Source: CANLBN01 sp050633525 (GTDB taxonomy: Bacteria; Pseudomonadota; Gammaproteobacteria; Pseudomonadales; Cellvibrionaceae). Taken from it: 64,000 bases of DNA. Position numbers and translations under genes: made by a program. Positions 16,878 to 25,586 of this stretch are shown piece by piece (position 1 is the first letter of the stretch; every line of letters starts with the position of its first letter). The DNA lies in the NCBI GenBank assembly GCA_050633525.1, contig JBOEGR010000031.1, positions 3,890 through 67,889 on the forward strand, given 5' to 3'. The notes beneath the pieces are model-generated. The model made no database searches, was not told where the DNA came from, and was given only the letters and a program-made list of their open reading frames with translations.

Positions 16878-17096
16878 AACGCTTTCCTACTTCTTACTAC
16901 TCAATAAAGGGGCTCGGACTATCAATATATGAAAGACCTTAAATAACATGCTCAGCGTCAATGTGCCGATCAATCACTATAAGGAATAGACAATAAATCA
17001 GGAAAGGTCAAATTAATGACATAATTTAGAGGAATAAAGATGAGAGTTGCTTATAATTTAGACGTAAAACCAAATACATGGTTAAAGAATAAACGG

Positions 17097-17354
17097 CTAG
17101 CGTTGTGGCTGATGATAATCTTGAGCGTACAAACAGCATAAATCTGAAAGCTCTTTGTATAAATTAATGACCTGCCCTAGCTCATTAAGTAGCTCTTTAG
17201 GTGAGCGTTCATCATCTTGAACAGCAGAGTCTATTTCATGAAAAAGATCCGCTTCAACTTCAACAATTTTTTGCCACTGACCTGCTTCTAACAAGGCTTT
17301 GAGTTCACGTCGCTTTCTCATTAACGACAGCTGTGACATAGGGATGACCGACAT
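17097..17354 (-). CDS. fliT: FliT-like flagellar export chaperone
   Basis: This 85-residue, helical, charged protein lies directly downstream of fliS on the same strand, where FliT (called FleP or FliS' in pseudomonads) is usually found. FliT binds the FliD cap protein and delivers it to the export gate. Similarity at this length is weak, and the call rests on size, helical pattern (RKRRELKALLEAGQWQKIVE, ELGQVINLYKEL) and position. The ATG at 17354 has a GAGGT Shine-Dalgarno sequence; a longer frame begins nine codons earlier. Confidence 0.7.
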   Translation of the reverse strand: MSVIPMSQLSLMRKRRELKALLEAGQWQKIVEVEADLFHEIDSAVQDDERSPKELLNELGQVINLYKELSDLCCLYAQDYHQPQR

Positions 17355-17478
17355 AATTACCTCAGTGAAAATCTTTCTCACTAAGGGTAGCGGCTTATAT
17401 CATCAAATCTTTAATGAGGTTTTAGGCCTTTTTTAATAAAAAGCCATTAGCCTTATACTTAAAACATTGGTTTAAATA

Positions 17479-17865
17479 TCAGCTAACTTCAGCCTCTATA
17501 CCAGTCCAGCCTTGATGCACCTCAGTGAGCAATTTACGCACCTCATCCAACGCTGCGATGGGTGAACCTTCTTGCCCTATTACATCAAGTTTAGCCACAA
17601 TATATTCATAGAGAGCATCAAGATTACTAGCAAGTTCACCACCATTTTCGATATTTAAACTTTCTCTCAACCCACTAACAATCCCAATCGTTTTTTGAAC
17701 AAGAACTGCGGCCTGATCAATATCACCTTCATCTAACCTTGAGATGGCTTTATCGACACGCTCAAGCGCGCCATCTAATAACATAGTGATCACCTGATAA
17801 GGTGTAATGTCTTCAGACTCAACCGAAGACGCTTCCGCCTCTATGGACTTCACTGACATAGTCAT
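17479..17865 (-). CDS. fliS: Flagellar export chaperone FliS, copy 1 (divergent)
   Basis: This 128-residue FliS protein has the family core TPYQVITMLLDGALERV, followed by helices LVQKTIGIVSGLRESLN and NLDALYEYIVAKL. FliS caps the C-terminal disordered part of flagellin in the cytoplasm and blocks premature polymerisation. It has an N-terminal extension rich in Ser and Glu and differs clearly from the second FliS at 36482, so it may serve a different flagellin or partner. An AGAGGA Shine-Dalgarno sequence precedes the ATG, and a strong sigma-54 promoter lies about 75 bases upstream. It is followed by fliT and fleQ. Confidence 0.85.
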   Translation of the reverse strand: MTMSVKSIEAEASSVESEDITPYQVITMLLDGALERVDKAISRLDEGDIDQAAVLVQKTIGIVSGLRESLNIENGGELASNLDALYEYIVAKLDVIGQEGSPIAALDEVRKLLTEVHQGWTGIEAEVS

Positions 17866-17937
17866 AATTTATCCTCTGTACTATTCTTTCTGTATAGATT
17901 AACTAAAACGGCAAAAAACCGTCGTTGAGAATAAGTC

Positions 17938-17953
17938 AGCACAGAGCGTGCCA
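17938..17953 (-). promoter_or_regulatory. Sigma-54 promoter of fliS1-fliT
   Basis: The minus strand reads TGGCACGCTCTGTGCT. The -24 part TGGCACG is perfect and the -12 GC is at the right spacing (GG-N10-GC). The predicted start is near 17927. Confidence 0.82.
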
Positions 17954-17996
17954 AAATGTAGTGTCTCAAAGAAGTCAGCCGGGAAGAAAGAATAAA

Positions 17997-19217
17997 TTAA
18001 GGCCAACCCTTACCGACAGTAATATAATTATCGCCTTTGTCACGACTAAGTTCAGAGTTGTTGATAAAAATATTATCGGATTGAAACTCACAGTTATCTG
18101 AACCTAACGTGTTTTTTAACACCCAATCACCTAATTCATTTTTATGCCAATACTTTGAACTACGGTGTTGATCGAGTACAAATTGCAAAGCGCCATCATC
18201 GATATCTAACCAGTCACAAAATAAGTGGCGATACTGAGTACACTTCTGTTGATGATGGCTAATTAAAGATAGACCTTCCTCACGAGAAAGGCGGCCATGA
18301 CGGATTTCACGACTGGCATGATCTAATACTTTAGAATAACCATGCTTATAAAATTTCAATAGATCATGTAAATCCATATAGTTATAACAGTCGACATGAT
18401 CATAACAATCAAACGTCCTAGCGAAAGCTGATGTATGATAACCATATAATGAAATCATTTCTTCATGTTGCTGCTTAGGGTCCCAACGCACATAGTTATT
18501 AAGATAGATACCTCTAACACCCACTTGATTTAAATCTTTATCATCAGGGTAACGATATTGCCAAATATCACCTTCGTTTAAGGTATCAAATGAAGATAAT
18601 AAATCATCAGCTTCAAAGCCCATCAAATCATGATCTTTACGATAACGTCTTGTCATTTCCACTTCATGCTCATGAGAAAACATACCACTTTGCTCTATAC
18701 CTTGATGCGCCCCCCAAATAATCAATGGAATTTGATAACGCACGGCTGTTTGCACAGGGAAGACGGTTTGCCCCGCTATGCAATGCCAATAAATACTACC
18801 CAAACGTTGCAAAGAGGTTTTGACAATTTTTTTAACGGAAAGAGGATTAACATTTTGAATCACTATATCGCAATTAAACTGGGTGCGTAGATTGGCAAGA
18901 TTTCGAATGCCTAAGGGTGTATTCCAGTACTTATTATAAGTCACAATAAGTGGGTTTAAATTAAGTCTATTTTTAACTGTATGAAGAATGTAATAGGAAT
19001 CTTGCGCGCCCGTGACAGGGACAATACAATCATAATTCTTAGTTGTTTTAGAGCGATACGGAGTCACTAACTTCTCTAAACGACTCCATCGATAGTCCCA
19101 ATCTAAACTATCTTTTTCTTCATGTATACGACAGCCTGAGCAAATACCCTCAGCATCAATTATCAAGCCTAATGGGTGTGTATTTGTATACAAACAACGT
19201 TTACATGTTTTTATCAT
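17997..19217 (-). CDS. WbpG/PseA-family amidotransferase paralogue with degenerate PP-loop
   Basis: This 406-residue member of the N-acetyl sugar amidotransferase family has four zinc-binding-type cysteines near the N-terminus (CKRC and CSGC). WbpG/PseA enzymes use ATP and ammonia from HisH/HisF to turn an N-acetyl group into an acetamidino group. The ATP-binding PP-loop, normally SGGKDS, reads TGAQDS here (residues 69-74), losing the first Ser, a Gly and the Lys. That would weaken or abolish adenylation. It is the last gene of the operon, directly after hisF. It could be a non-catalytic partner of the intact paralogue at 20617, or an enzyme with altered chemistry. Confidence 0.8.
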   Translation of the reverse strand: MIKTCKRCLYTNTHPLGLIIDAEGICSGCRIHEEKDSLDWDYRWSRLEKLVTPYRSKTTKNYDCIVPVTGAQDSYYILHTVKNRLNLNPLIVTYNKYWNTPLGIRNLANLRTQFNCDIVIQNVNPLSVKKIVKTSLQRLGSIYWHCIAGQTVFPVQTAVRYQIPLIIWGAHQGIEQSGMFSHEHEVEMTRRYRKDHDLMGFEADDLLSSFDTLNEGDIWQYRYPDDKDLNQVGVRGIYLNNYVRWDPKQQHEEMISLYGYHTSAFARTFDCYDHVDCYNYMDLHDLLKFYKHGYSKVLDHASREIRHGRLSREEGLSLISHHQQKCTQYRHLFCDWLDIDDGALQFVLDQHRSSKYWHKNELGDWVLKNTLGSDNCEFQSDNIFINNSELSRDKGDNYITVGKGWP

Positions 19218-19221
19218 AGTA

Positions 19222-20001
19222 TTAATTTAAATCGTACTCACTGTAATAACTGGCTACTCTTAAGGGTAAAGCAATTAAGCCTTCTTTCATACGCTGTACC
19301 TCATGCTCACGATAGCTCAAATAATTTCCTATTGCGACGGCTGAAATATCCTTACTTTGTAATGCAACTTTTAATTGCTCTGATTCTCGTAAGCCACCAA
19401 AAATAACAAGAGGGGTATTACAACCCTCGAAAAGAGATAATAAATCAAAATCAAAACCATTCATCTTACCTTCATTTTCTTTATCGATTAAAATTATCTC
19501 GGAGACAAATTTGTTGTTAAATAAATCACACACTTGATCAGATAAAGAGGTTTCTTGGTTATTTGTATAATTAAACCAAACTGACCTACCATATTGATTC
19601 TTAACCGCAGGAATACTTACCACTACAGCTTGAGAACCCAAGGATTTTGCTATGTCCTCTACAATGTAAGGCTTAGAGTGCAAAATGCTATCAATGCAAA
19701 TACGCTCAACACCCGCTCCAATGACATTCAGAGCATCATCTAAGGATGCAATACCACCGGCATACATAATCGGCGTACTAATACCTTTATCGGCAACTGT
19801 ACGTATAAGCTCTAAATTAGGTCCTCGCTTTTCTAAAGAGCGATCAATATCTTGAATAAATATTTCATCTGCACCCCAGCGATCTAGGTTTTCGACTAAA
19901 CATTCAACTTTACCCAAAGGTAGATAGCGATTATAGCCAAAAGATTGAACAGCCCACCCCTGTTTCACGGTCACTACACCAATTAGACGCTTACTAAACA
20001 T
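19222..20001 (-). CDS. hisF: HisF-like ammonia-channel subunit without cyclase residues
   Basis: This 259-residue (beta/alpha)8-barrel protein is related to HisF, the imidazole glycerol phosphate synthase cyclase. Aligned to HisF, the two catalytic aspartates are replaced: position 11 is Thr (GVVTVKQG) and the position matching Asp130 is Pro131 (SIPAVK). Asp51 (IQDIDRSLEKR) is kept. It probably acts only to channel ammonia from the HisH partner to a WbpG-type sugar amidotransferase. It overlaps hisH by eight bases and is flanked by the two WbpG-like genes. It is not a histidine biosynthesis gene; no other his genes are near. Confidence 0.85.
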   Translation of the reverse strand: MFSKRLIGVVTVKQGWAVQSFGYNRYLPLGKVECLVENLDRWGADEIFIQDIDRSLEKRGPNLELIRTVADKGISTPIMYAGGIASLDDALNVIGAGVERICIDSILHSKPYIVEDIAKSLGSQAVVVSIPAVKNQYGRSVWFNYTNNQETSLSDQVCDLFNNKFVSEIILIDKENEGKMNGFDFDLLSLFEGCNTPLVIFGGLRESEQLKVALQSKDISAVAIGNYLSYREHEVQRMKEGLIALPLRVASYYSEYDLN

Positions 20002-20620
20002 CCAGGCTCTCCTTAATGGAATGTTTTAATAACATGAGCCCAGCCAATTGACTTTTCTCGGGATGAAATTGAACGCCCATCACATTATCCTTTTGGACAA
20101 TTGATGTGATCGGTGAAGCCATTGGGGTAGTAGTGACAACCGTAGTGGCGACAACATAAGATGGCTCAGTGATAAAATGGTAGGAATGATTAAAATAAAA
20201 ACTACTCGTGCTGATTTGATCATTGAATCGTGACAGTTCATTAACATCAATCGTATTCCAACCAATATGCCAAGAGGATTGATCGATAGATTGGACATCA
20301 CCAGGAATAAGACTTAAACCCTCGGTAAAACCTTGCTCATTTGAATGATTGGCTAACAGTTGCATGCCAAGGCAAATGCCCATGAGGCCTTTTCCTCCCG
20401 CCACATAGCTTTTAACAGCATCAACTAAATCATAATCATGCAAACGCTTCATTGCTGCTGGATATGCGCCTACACCAGGAATAATAAGCATATTTATTTT
20501 CTCAAACTCATGCTTTTTTGACACCAAGCGCGTTCGGTAATTAAGTTTTGTCACACTATTCTTAACGGATAATGCATTACCAATACCGTAATCTAAGATA
20601 CCGACAATAGGCTTTTTCAT
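19994..20620 (-). CDS. hisH: HisH-like glutaminase for sugar amidation
   Basis: This 208-residue class I glutamine amidotransferase has its nucleophile at Cys83 (GICLGMQLL) and the His186/Glu188 pair in QFHPEKS. The oxyanion-type PGVGAYP motif is at about 48-54. All catalytic residues are intact, so it should release ammonia from glutamine and pass it through the HisF-like barrel. It overlaps the upstream WbpG-like gene by four bases and hisF by eight. Together they form the HisH/HisF/WbpG amidation unit known from O-antigen and flagellar nonulosonic-acid clusters. Confidence 0.9.
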   Translation of the reverse strand: MKKPIVGILDYGIGNALSVKNSVTKLNYRTRLVSKKHEFEKINMLIIPGVGAYPAAMKRLHDYDLVDAVKSYVAGGKGLMGICLGMQLLANHSNEQGFTEGLSLIPGDVQSIDQSSWHIGWNTIDVNELSRFNDQISTSSFYFNHSYHFITEPSYVVATTVVTTTPMASPITSIVQKDNVMGVQFHPEKSQLAGLMLLKHSIKESLDV

Positions 20621-21747
20621 AAGCCAACGCCCACCTTAAATTTGCGCTGAATGTGGCCGTTCGCTGAAATTGAAAACAAATCCTGATTGACCGATGCATG
20701 AACCTTTTTCCAAAAATCATCAACCGTAATGTGTATGAAATCACAGAAGCTTGCAATATAATCATCACCACAACTGTGATCGTAAGCCTCGACTAATTTA
20801 ATGCCATCCTCTCGGCTCATACGTTGCAGACGAATTTCTTCATTAACGTAGTCACTAACCCGCCCAAAGCCAAATTTGTAGTATTTGATCATCTGATTTA
20901 AAGTAACCCAATCTTCATCCAAAGAGGTTACCCCATACAAATCCCCCGTATTTTCAACAGTATCCTCCCTAATCTTAAGGCCGCTTAGGCAAGAATAATT
21001 TGCATTATTGACTAAGGACCAATCTCCCAGAAACCAGCCTAAATACACAATTTGAATATTCGCTTTCTCGAACTCCTCTAAACTGGGGTAACGATAAGGG
21101 ATCAAGTCACCTTTATCTTGGTGAGCTTCGAGTATCCAATCCAAGCCACCGCCTGATAAGGTATTCATATTACGTAAGTTGTTGCCATCGTACCCAGTAC
21201 GCCCTAAGGTTTTTAGATCACCTAATTGCAAGCCTGGGTTTTCCCCCCATAGGATTAACGGAATATCATAATGAATAGCCAGCTGTGGTACAGAACTGAA
21301 TAAAGCTAATTCTGTGGACTTACACCAATTAGTAAAACGATCGAAACCAATTGCCATCAGTTGTCGCCATGTTTCGGGTGCCGGAGCACTGATAACACAG
21401 TCAAAGCCTAGCTCTATTAACTGAGAAATATTATCTACTCCACGCTCGCTCACCTGCTGTGGCGGATAAGATAGACAAGCCAACAAAGGGTTTAAACCTA
21501 ATTTATCACGTACAAACAAAGCTTGACGGGTGCTATCTTTGCCTCCACTCACGCCAATAATACAGTCGAAATGGCTTTTTTTATTCTTTTTAACCCCATC
21601 AACCAAAGAGAATAAAATATCATTACGCTCGTCCCAATCAACTTTTTTAAGCTCACTAAAATAGTGACATGCTGGGCATATTCCTTTGTCAGTAAAAACG
21701 GTATTAGGCCTAGTATCTGGTTGTAAACACTGTAAGCAATATTTCAT
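20617..21747 (-). CDS. pseA: N-acetyl sugar amidotransferase (WbpG/PseA family), intact
   Basis: This 376-residue enzyme has N-terminal CLQC and CPAC cysteine pairs and an intact PP-loop, SGGKDS (residues 67-72). It is therefore the likely catalytic subunit that converts an N-acetyl group to acetamidino, using ammonia from the adjacent HisH/HisF pair. PseA in Campylobacter makes the acetamidino form of pseudaminic acid, and WbpG acts on an O-antigen sugar. In an operon with the complete pseudaminic pathway the first is the closer analogue. It overlaps both neighbours by four bases. The exact substrate cannot be read from the sequence. Confidence 0.85.
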   Translation of the reverse strand: MKYCLQCLQPDTRPNTVFTDKGICPACHYFSELKKVDWDERNDILFSLVDGVKKNKKSHFDCIIGVSGGKDSTRQALFVRDKLGLNPLLACLSYPPQQVSERGVDNISQLIELGFDCVISAPAPETWRQLMAIGFDRFTNWCKSTELALFSSVPQLAIHYDIPLILWGENPGLQLGDLKTLGRTGYDGNNLRNMNTLSGGGLDWILEAHQDKGDLIPYRYPSLEEFEKANIQIVYLGWFLGDWSLVNNANYSCLSGLKIREDTVENTGDLYGVTSLDEDWVTLNQMIKYYKFGFGRVSDYVNEEIRLQRMSREDGIKLVEAYDHSCGDDYIASFCDFIHITVDDFWKKVHASVNQDLFSISANGHIQRKFKVGVGL

Positions 21748-22658
21748 AAGGTTCTTAAATGAATAATCTCTTTATGAGGTAATACACAGGGAGGTGCATA
21801 GTCAGGTAATGTCGATATCACTTTTTTGCCAGCCTCTAAAGCCACTACCATAGCGTAAGTTTGGCAACCAACAACCATATCAGACCAAGCGATTAGCTGC
21901 GCAAGGTTGGATGACTCATCAACACGAATGTCGGTTTTTGTATTGGTAGTGTCTAACCATGACTGATATTTACCCGGTTGATCCATTGGATGCGGCTTAA
22001 TAATGATTTTCTCCACAGTATCGGTTTTTTGGCTCTTCAAACCTAACAACCCTTTTTTTAGCAAAAAGTAGTCCAAAGCTTGGATTTCACTGAGTTCTTT
22101 TTGATTTTTCCACCTTACGGCAATAGGTTCCATGACAAATAAGATATTGTGTTGATTCGGGTCACTTATTTTATTTTTTTCTAGCGCCGCAATAGCATCG
22201 ACTTGTTGTTGAATAAAATGATTAGCCTGAATATGAACTGGAACAGTAGGAAAGGTGGATTTTGCTAGCGACTCGGCATAATTATCTATCACCCAAATAC
22301 TATCGGGTAGGCAAATTTGTTTATTTTTGTTAAAACGTTGTTGATAATTCGTCCAATGATCAACCATCGCTATAGTAAAAATTCCCTTCTGCTGTGCTAA
22401 TAAACGCGCATCGTATTCGAATGTAGACGGCCAACTCGTGCCAGATAAAAGATAATCAGCATTTGATAACGCGTCTTCTAGCGTATGATTAATAAAAGAA
22501 GGATATTGTGATTCATAGAGTGTTTTAGCTGGGCCTGACAAACAAAGCTTCAGTGTTTTAAATAAGACAACATCCGTTTTTAACCAAGCAAATAGATGAT
22601 TAGCTGCACCTGCGTCGTGAGCAACTATAGCAAGAGTATCGTTTTTAGATGGTTTCAT
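21744..22658 (-). CDS. Predicted GT-B-like glycosyltransferase, family unassigned
   Basis: This 304-residue soluble protein is one I cannot place in a named family. Its start (LAIVAHDAGAANHLFAWL) and its C-terminal part suggest a two-domain Rossmann glycosyltransferase. The C-terminal features are IIKPHPMDQPGKY, AQLIAWSDMVVGCQTYAMVVALEAGKKVIS. A KPHP motif followed by a SD-x-V-G-x-x-T-x3-EA loop is typical of the nucleotide-sugar site in polysialyl/CMP-sugar-type and capsule transferases. It overlaps the GNAT gene by 14 bases and the WbpG-like gene by four. A role in attaching or extending the modified sugar is inference. Confidence 0.55.
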   Translation of the reverse strand: MKPSKNDTLAIVAHDAGAANHLFAWLKTDVVLFKTLKLCLSGPAKTLYESQYPSFINHTLEDALSNADYLLSGTSWPSTFEYDARLLAQQKGIFTIAMVDHWTNYQQRFNKNKQICLPDSIWVIDNYAESLAKSTFPTVPVHIQANHFIQQQVDAIAALEKNKISDPNQHNILFVMEPIAVRWKNQKELSEIQALDYFLLKKGLLGLKSQKTDTVEKIIIKPHPMDQPGKYQSWLDTTNTKTDIRVDESSNLAQLIAWSDMVVGCQTYAMVVALEAGKKVISTLPDYAPPCVLPHKEIIHLRTL

Positions 22659-23220
22659 TACGGATAGTGGTTATTAGAGAATAAAAATGGACAATATCAT
22701 AAGCAATGCCGTCAACCTGCTGATGTTGGTGTCGAATACCATCAGCTTCCATACCTGCATTTTGCATAATTTTAATCATCGGCAAATTGCAGCTTAAGGT
22801 ACCTCCTGTCACTTTTCTGACAGAACATTTTTCTAATAGAAATAACATGAGCGTACGCCATACAGCTAAGCCTATGCCTCTTCCCCAATTATCTTTGCCT
22901 ATTAATAAACCGATATCGGCAACTGAATGATACCTATTAAGGCTTACGCCAGTTGTGCCAAGGAGCTGATCAGTCTGGCTATCTTTAATTGCAATTAAGA
23001 GGTTCTCTGTTGATGCTATACTATCGAGGTAATCGACACAGCTTTCAAAAGAATGTTGTTTAAAACGTTGATCACTAAATTTTACAATATCGGGGTCATT
23101 CAACCAATTAACATAATCATCTTGAATATCATCTTTAGTAAAAATAGATAATTGTAAAGATAAATCAGACTCAGAAATAATGAATGGGAATTGGCTTTTA
23201 ATTGCATTTATAGTTAGCAT
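22645..23220 (-). CDS. GNAT-family N-acetyltransferase (RimJ/RimL type)
   Basis: This 191-residue protein has a GNAT fold. DYVNWLNDPDIVKFSDQR lies near the N-terminus, the acetyl-CoA pyrophosphate-binding segment reads IGKDNWGRGIGLAVW, and the terminal strand-helix is LPMIKIMQNAGMEADGI. It lies between a DegT aminotransferase gene (7-base gap) and a glycosyltransferase-like gene (14-base overlap). It could acylate the amino group that the aminotransferase makes. It is separate from PseH at 26637, so the operon has two acyltransferases and probably two acylated amino sugars or positions. Confidence 0.8.
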   Translation of the reverse strand: MLTINAIKSQFPFIISESDLSLQLSIFTKDDIQDDYVNWLNDPDIVKFSDQRFKQHSFESCVDYLDSIASTENLLIAIKDSQTDQLLGTTGVSLNRYHSVADIGLLIGKDNWGRGIGLAVWRTLMLFLLEKCSVRKVTGGTLSCNLPMIKIMQNAGMEADGIRHQHQQVDGIAYDIVHFYSLITTIRNETI

Positions 23221-23227
23221 AATGGAG

Positions 23228-24544
23228 TTACGCCTGCGTTAATAAAGTTAAATTATCCCAGACTTTTTTAAAAGCAGTGATAATTAAATCAATATCCTTC
23301 TCAGACAAATCATACAAGCAGATCAGAAAACCAAGATAGCGCTCATCATTTAAACCTTCAGCAACTGGACAAATACCTTTGGTATAGTCGATATTTTGAC
23401 GAGAAAAATCAGCTGTCCAAGGAAAACCTTTAGAACCATACGCTATCTTTTGTTGATACATGGGCAATAGATGTAGATTTTGATATTCCATACTTACTGG
23501 AACGCCCTCCGCCATAAGCGCTTCAGCGATCGCTTGCCGGCTGCAGCCTATAACCGCAGGATCAACCTGCATAGGAAACATATAAAACACATGAGAACAG
23601 TCCTCTCCTATAAAAGGTAACTGTAATCCTTTTAAACAACTCAACCCAGCTAATAACTTATTACTTAAATACTGACGCCGATCAATAATTTTTGGCAACT
23701 TTTTTAATTGTTCAATGCCAATCGCACACTCAATTTCTCCTAAGCGAAAGTTAGAGCCAACCATATTGTTGAGCTTAGTCTCTCCCTTAGGCCCAACAAC
23801 CGCTTCAGCATGATTCCGGATAAGGCGCATCCGTTCAGCAAGCTCGTCATCATTCGTCACTAAAATACCACCTTCCCCAGTATTGATATGCTTATGATAG
23901 TTTAGGCTATAACCACCAATATCTGCGATGGTGCCTGCATGCTTACCTTTATACATAGCTCCTGGTGCTTGTGCGGTATCAGAAATAACTTTTAAATTAT
24001 ACTTTTTGGCAATTGACATCAGTGTATCCATATCAGCAGAGTAGCCAAAAATATCCACGGCCAAAATGGCCTTGGTTTTTTCATTGATATTATTTTCAAT
24101 TGAAACAGGATCAATCGTATATGTACGAGGATCTATATCAGCAAACACGGGAATAGCATTCCATTGTAAAATAGCAGTTGCACTTGCACACATAGTCCAA
24201 GGGCTCACAATAACTTCGTCTCCCGGTTCCAAATCAATTGCACCCAAAGCAGCGGTTAATCCCGACGTCCACGAATTCACCGTAATAGCATGTTTCACAT
24301 TAAAAAATGTTTTACAAGCCTGCTCAAATTCAAGCACTTTAGGCCCACCATAAAAGTCTTTGTGCCAACAGCCTAGAAATTGGGATAGTACACCTGTTGC
24401 CATCACATCATTCACCGCTTTACATTCTTCATCACCAATACTTTGGTAAGGCTCAAAGTTGTACGGTATTGTTTTTGATCCACCTAATAAAGCCAATCTA
24501 TGATTGTTTTCTCTATCGACGTGACACACATCATTCTCTTGCAT
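23228..24544 (-). CDS. DegT/DnrJ/EryC1 sugar aminotransferase
   Basis: This PLP enzyme of about 438 residues has fold-type I features: TVNSWTSGLTAALGA, DIFGYSADMD, SDTAQAPGA and the PLP-lysine in NYHKHINTGEGG. NFRLGEIECAIG follows. It transaminates a keto-sugar nucleotide. Along with PseC it is the second aminotransferase of the operon, so an additional amino sugar or a second amination is likely. I take the ATG at 24544; a TTG two codons upstream is in frame. The downstream GNAT gene may acylate its product. Confidence 0.85.
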   Translation of the reverse strand: MQENDVCHVDRENNHRLALLGGSKTIPYNFEPYQSIGDEECKAVNDVMATGVLSQFLGCWHKDFYGGPKVLEFEQACKTFFNVKHAITVNSWTSGLTAALGAIDLEPGDEVIVSPWTMCASATAILQWNAIPVFADIDPRTYTIDPVSIENNINEKTKAILAVDIFGYSADMDTLMSIAKKYNLKVISDTAQAPGAMYKGKHAGTIADIGGYSLNYHKHINTGEGGILVTNDDELAERMRLIRNHAEAVVGPKGETKLNNMVGSNFRLGEIECAIGIEQLKKLPKIIDRRQYLSNKLLAGLSCLKGLQLPFIGEDCSHVFYMFPMQVDPAVIGCSRQAIAEALMAEGVPVSMEYQNLHLLPMYQQKIAYGSKGFPWTADFSRQNIDYTKGICPVAEGLNDERYLGFLICLYDLSEKDIDLIITAFKKVWDNLTLLTQA

Positions 24545-24596
24545 ATTCAAACTCTTTCTTGTTTTTTATACAGCCATCATTTACTTTATCAACCGC

Positions 24597-25586
24597 TTAA
24601 ATATTAAGCGATAAGGTAATCATATCTTCACATAAACGTTGTGACAGCAATGCTGATCTTCCAGTGCTATTTAACTCAGCTCCCTCAGTTACTGCATGAT
24701 AAATATTATCGACAGCATTAAGCATAGTATCGCTCAGACCACCCTGATATTGGCTACCTGAATCTAGCACTGTGTATTGCTCATATCGCTCACTAGCTAC
24801 AGTTTTTCTTTTTGACCACACCAAGCCCCCATCCAACATAGTCAATATGCCACTAGAAAAAATAAACTGCACCTCAAATATAGCGTAATCTTTCGCATCT
24901 GCCGTAACTAAATGAATAGGAATTTTTTTATCTGATACCAACATAGCAGAAACTGAAGGGTCATTATCAAAATAATCATTCTTAGCGGATAAAGTAGACT
25001 GAATATGTAACTCACCTAATAAATAATGAAGCATATCCAATAAATGTGATCCATTATTCAAAATGCCTTTGTTATATAAGCCTACAACAGAATGCAGCTG
25101 ACCATAAGTATGACTATTTATATCCTCTTTTAATTTGATTATATTATTGTCCCAACGCCTATTATAATTTACTGCTAATAACACGCCCTGCTGATCGCAC
25201 AAATTGACACTATTGAAAGATTCTGAAAAAGAAGTAGTAATAGGCTTTTCACAAAAAATTAATATTGGATTTAGAGATAATGCAGCCTTAATATCAGCAT
25301 GATGATATTGCGTAGGCGAGCATAAACTCACAACATCAACGTCGACATCACTAGTCAAAACTGATTCAAAATCAGAAAAAATATAAGGAATATCCCATTT
25401 ATCTTTAAATTTTCGGGTCTTTTTTTCGTCTGGATCAAGGCAAGCAATAATAGTAAACCGAGGGTCTTCAGTAAAAGCACCTGCATGTGTACAAGGTGAT
25501 AGTGGCCCCTCATAGTTTAAATCGAAACCACCAGCGATATTTCCGCAGCCAACAATAAGTACATTTAATATTTTTTTAGGCATCAT
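24597..25586 (-). CDS. Gfo/Idh/MocA-family oxidoreductase 1
   Basis: This 329-residue NAD(P)-dependent sugar oxidoreductase has an N-terminal Rossmann motif, VLIVGCGNIAGGFD. The family's catalytic EKP triad appears as FCEKPIT at about residues 111-117, with LLAVNYNRRWD after it. Typical substrates are nucleotide-linked or free sugars oxidised at a ring hydroxyl. It overlaps the pseI stop by four bases and precedes the DegT gene. A keto-sugar made here could be the substrate of that aminotransferase; this is inferred from order only. Confidence 0.85.
   Translation of the reverse strand: MMPKKILNVLIVGCGNIAGGFDLNYEGPLSPCTHAGAFTEDPRFTIIACLDPDEKKTRKFKDKWDIPYIFSDFESVLTSDVDVDVVSLCSPTQYHHADIKAALSLNPILIFCEKPITTSFSESFNSVNLCDQQGVLLAVNYNRRWDNNIIKLKEDINSHTYGQLHSVVGLYNKGILNNGSHLLDMLHYLLGELHIQSTLSAKNDYFDNDPSVSAMLVSDKKIPIHLVTADAKDYAIFEVQFIFSSGILTMLDGGLVWSKRKTVASERYEQYTVLDSGSQYQGGLSDTMLNAVDNIYHAVTEGAELNSTGRSALLSQRLCEDMITLSLNI

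Noticed and set aside
19222..20620. hisH/hisF as histidine biosynthesis genes
   Set aside because: The HisF-like protein lacks both catalytic aspartates, the pair is embedded between WbpG-like genes, and no other his genes are present.
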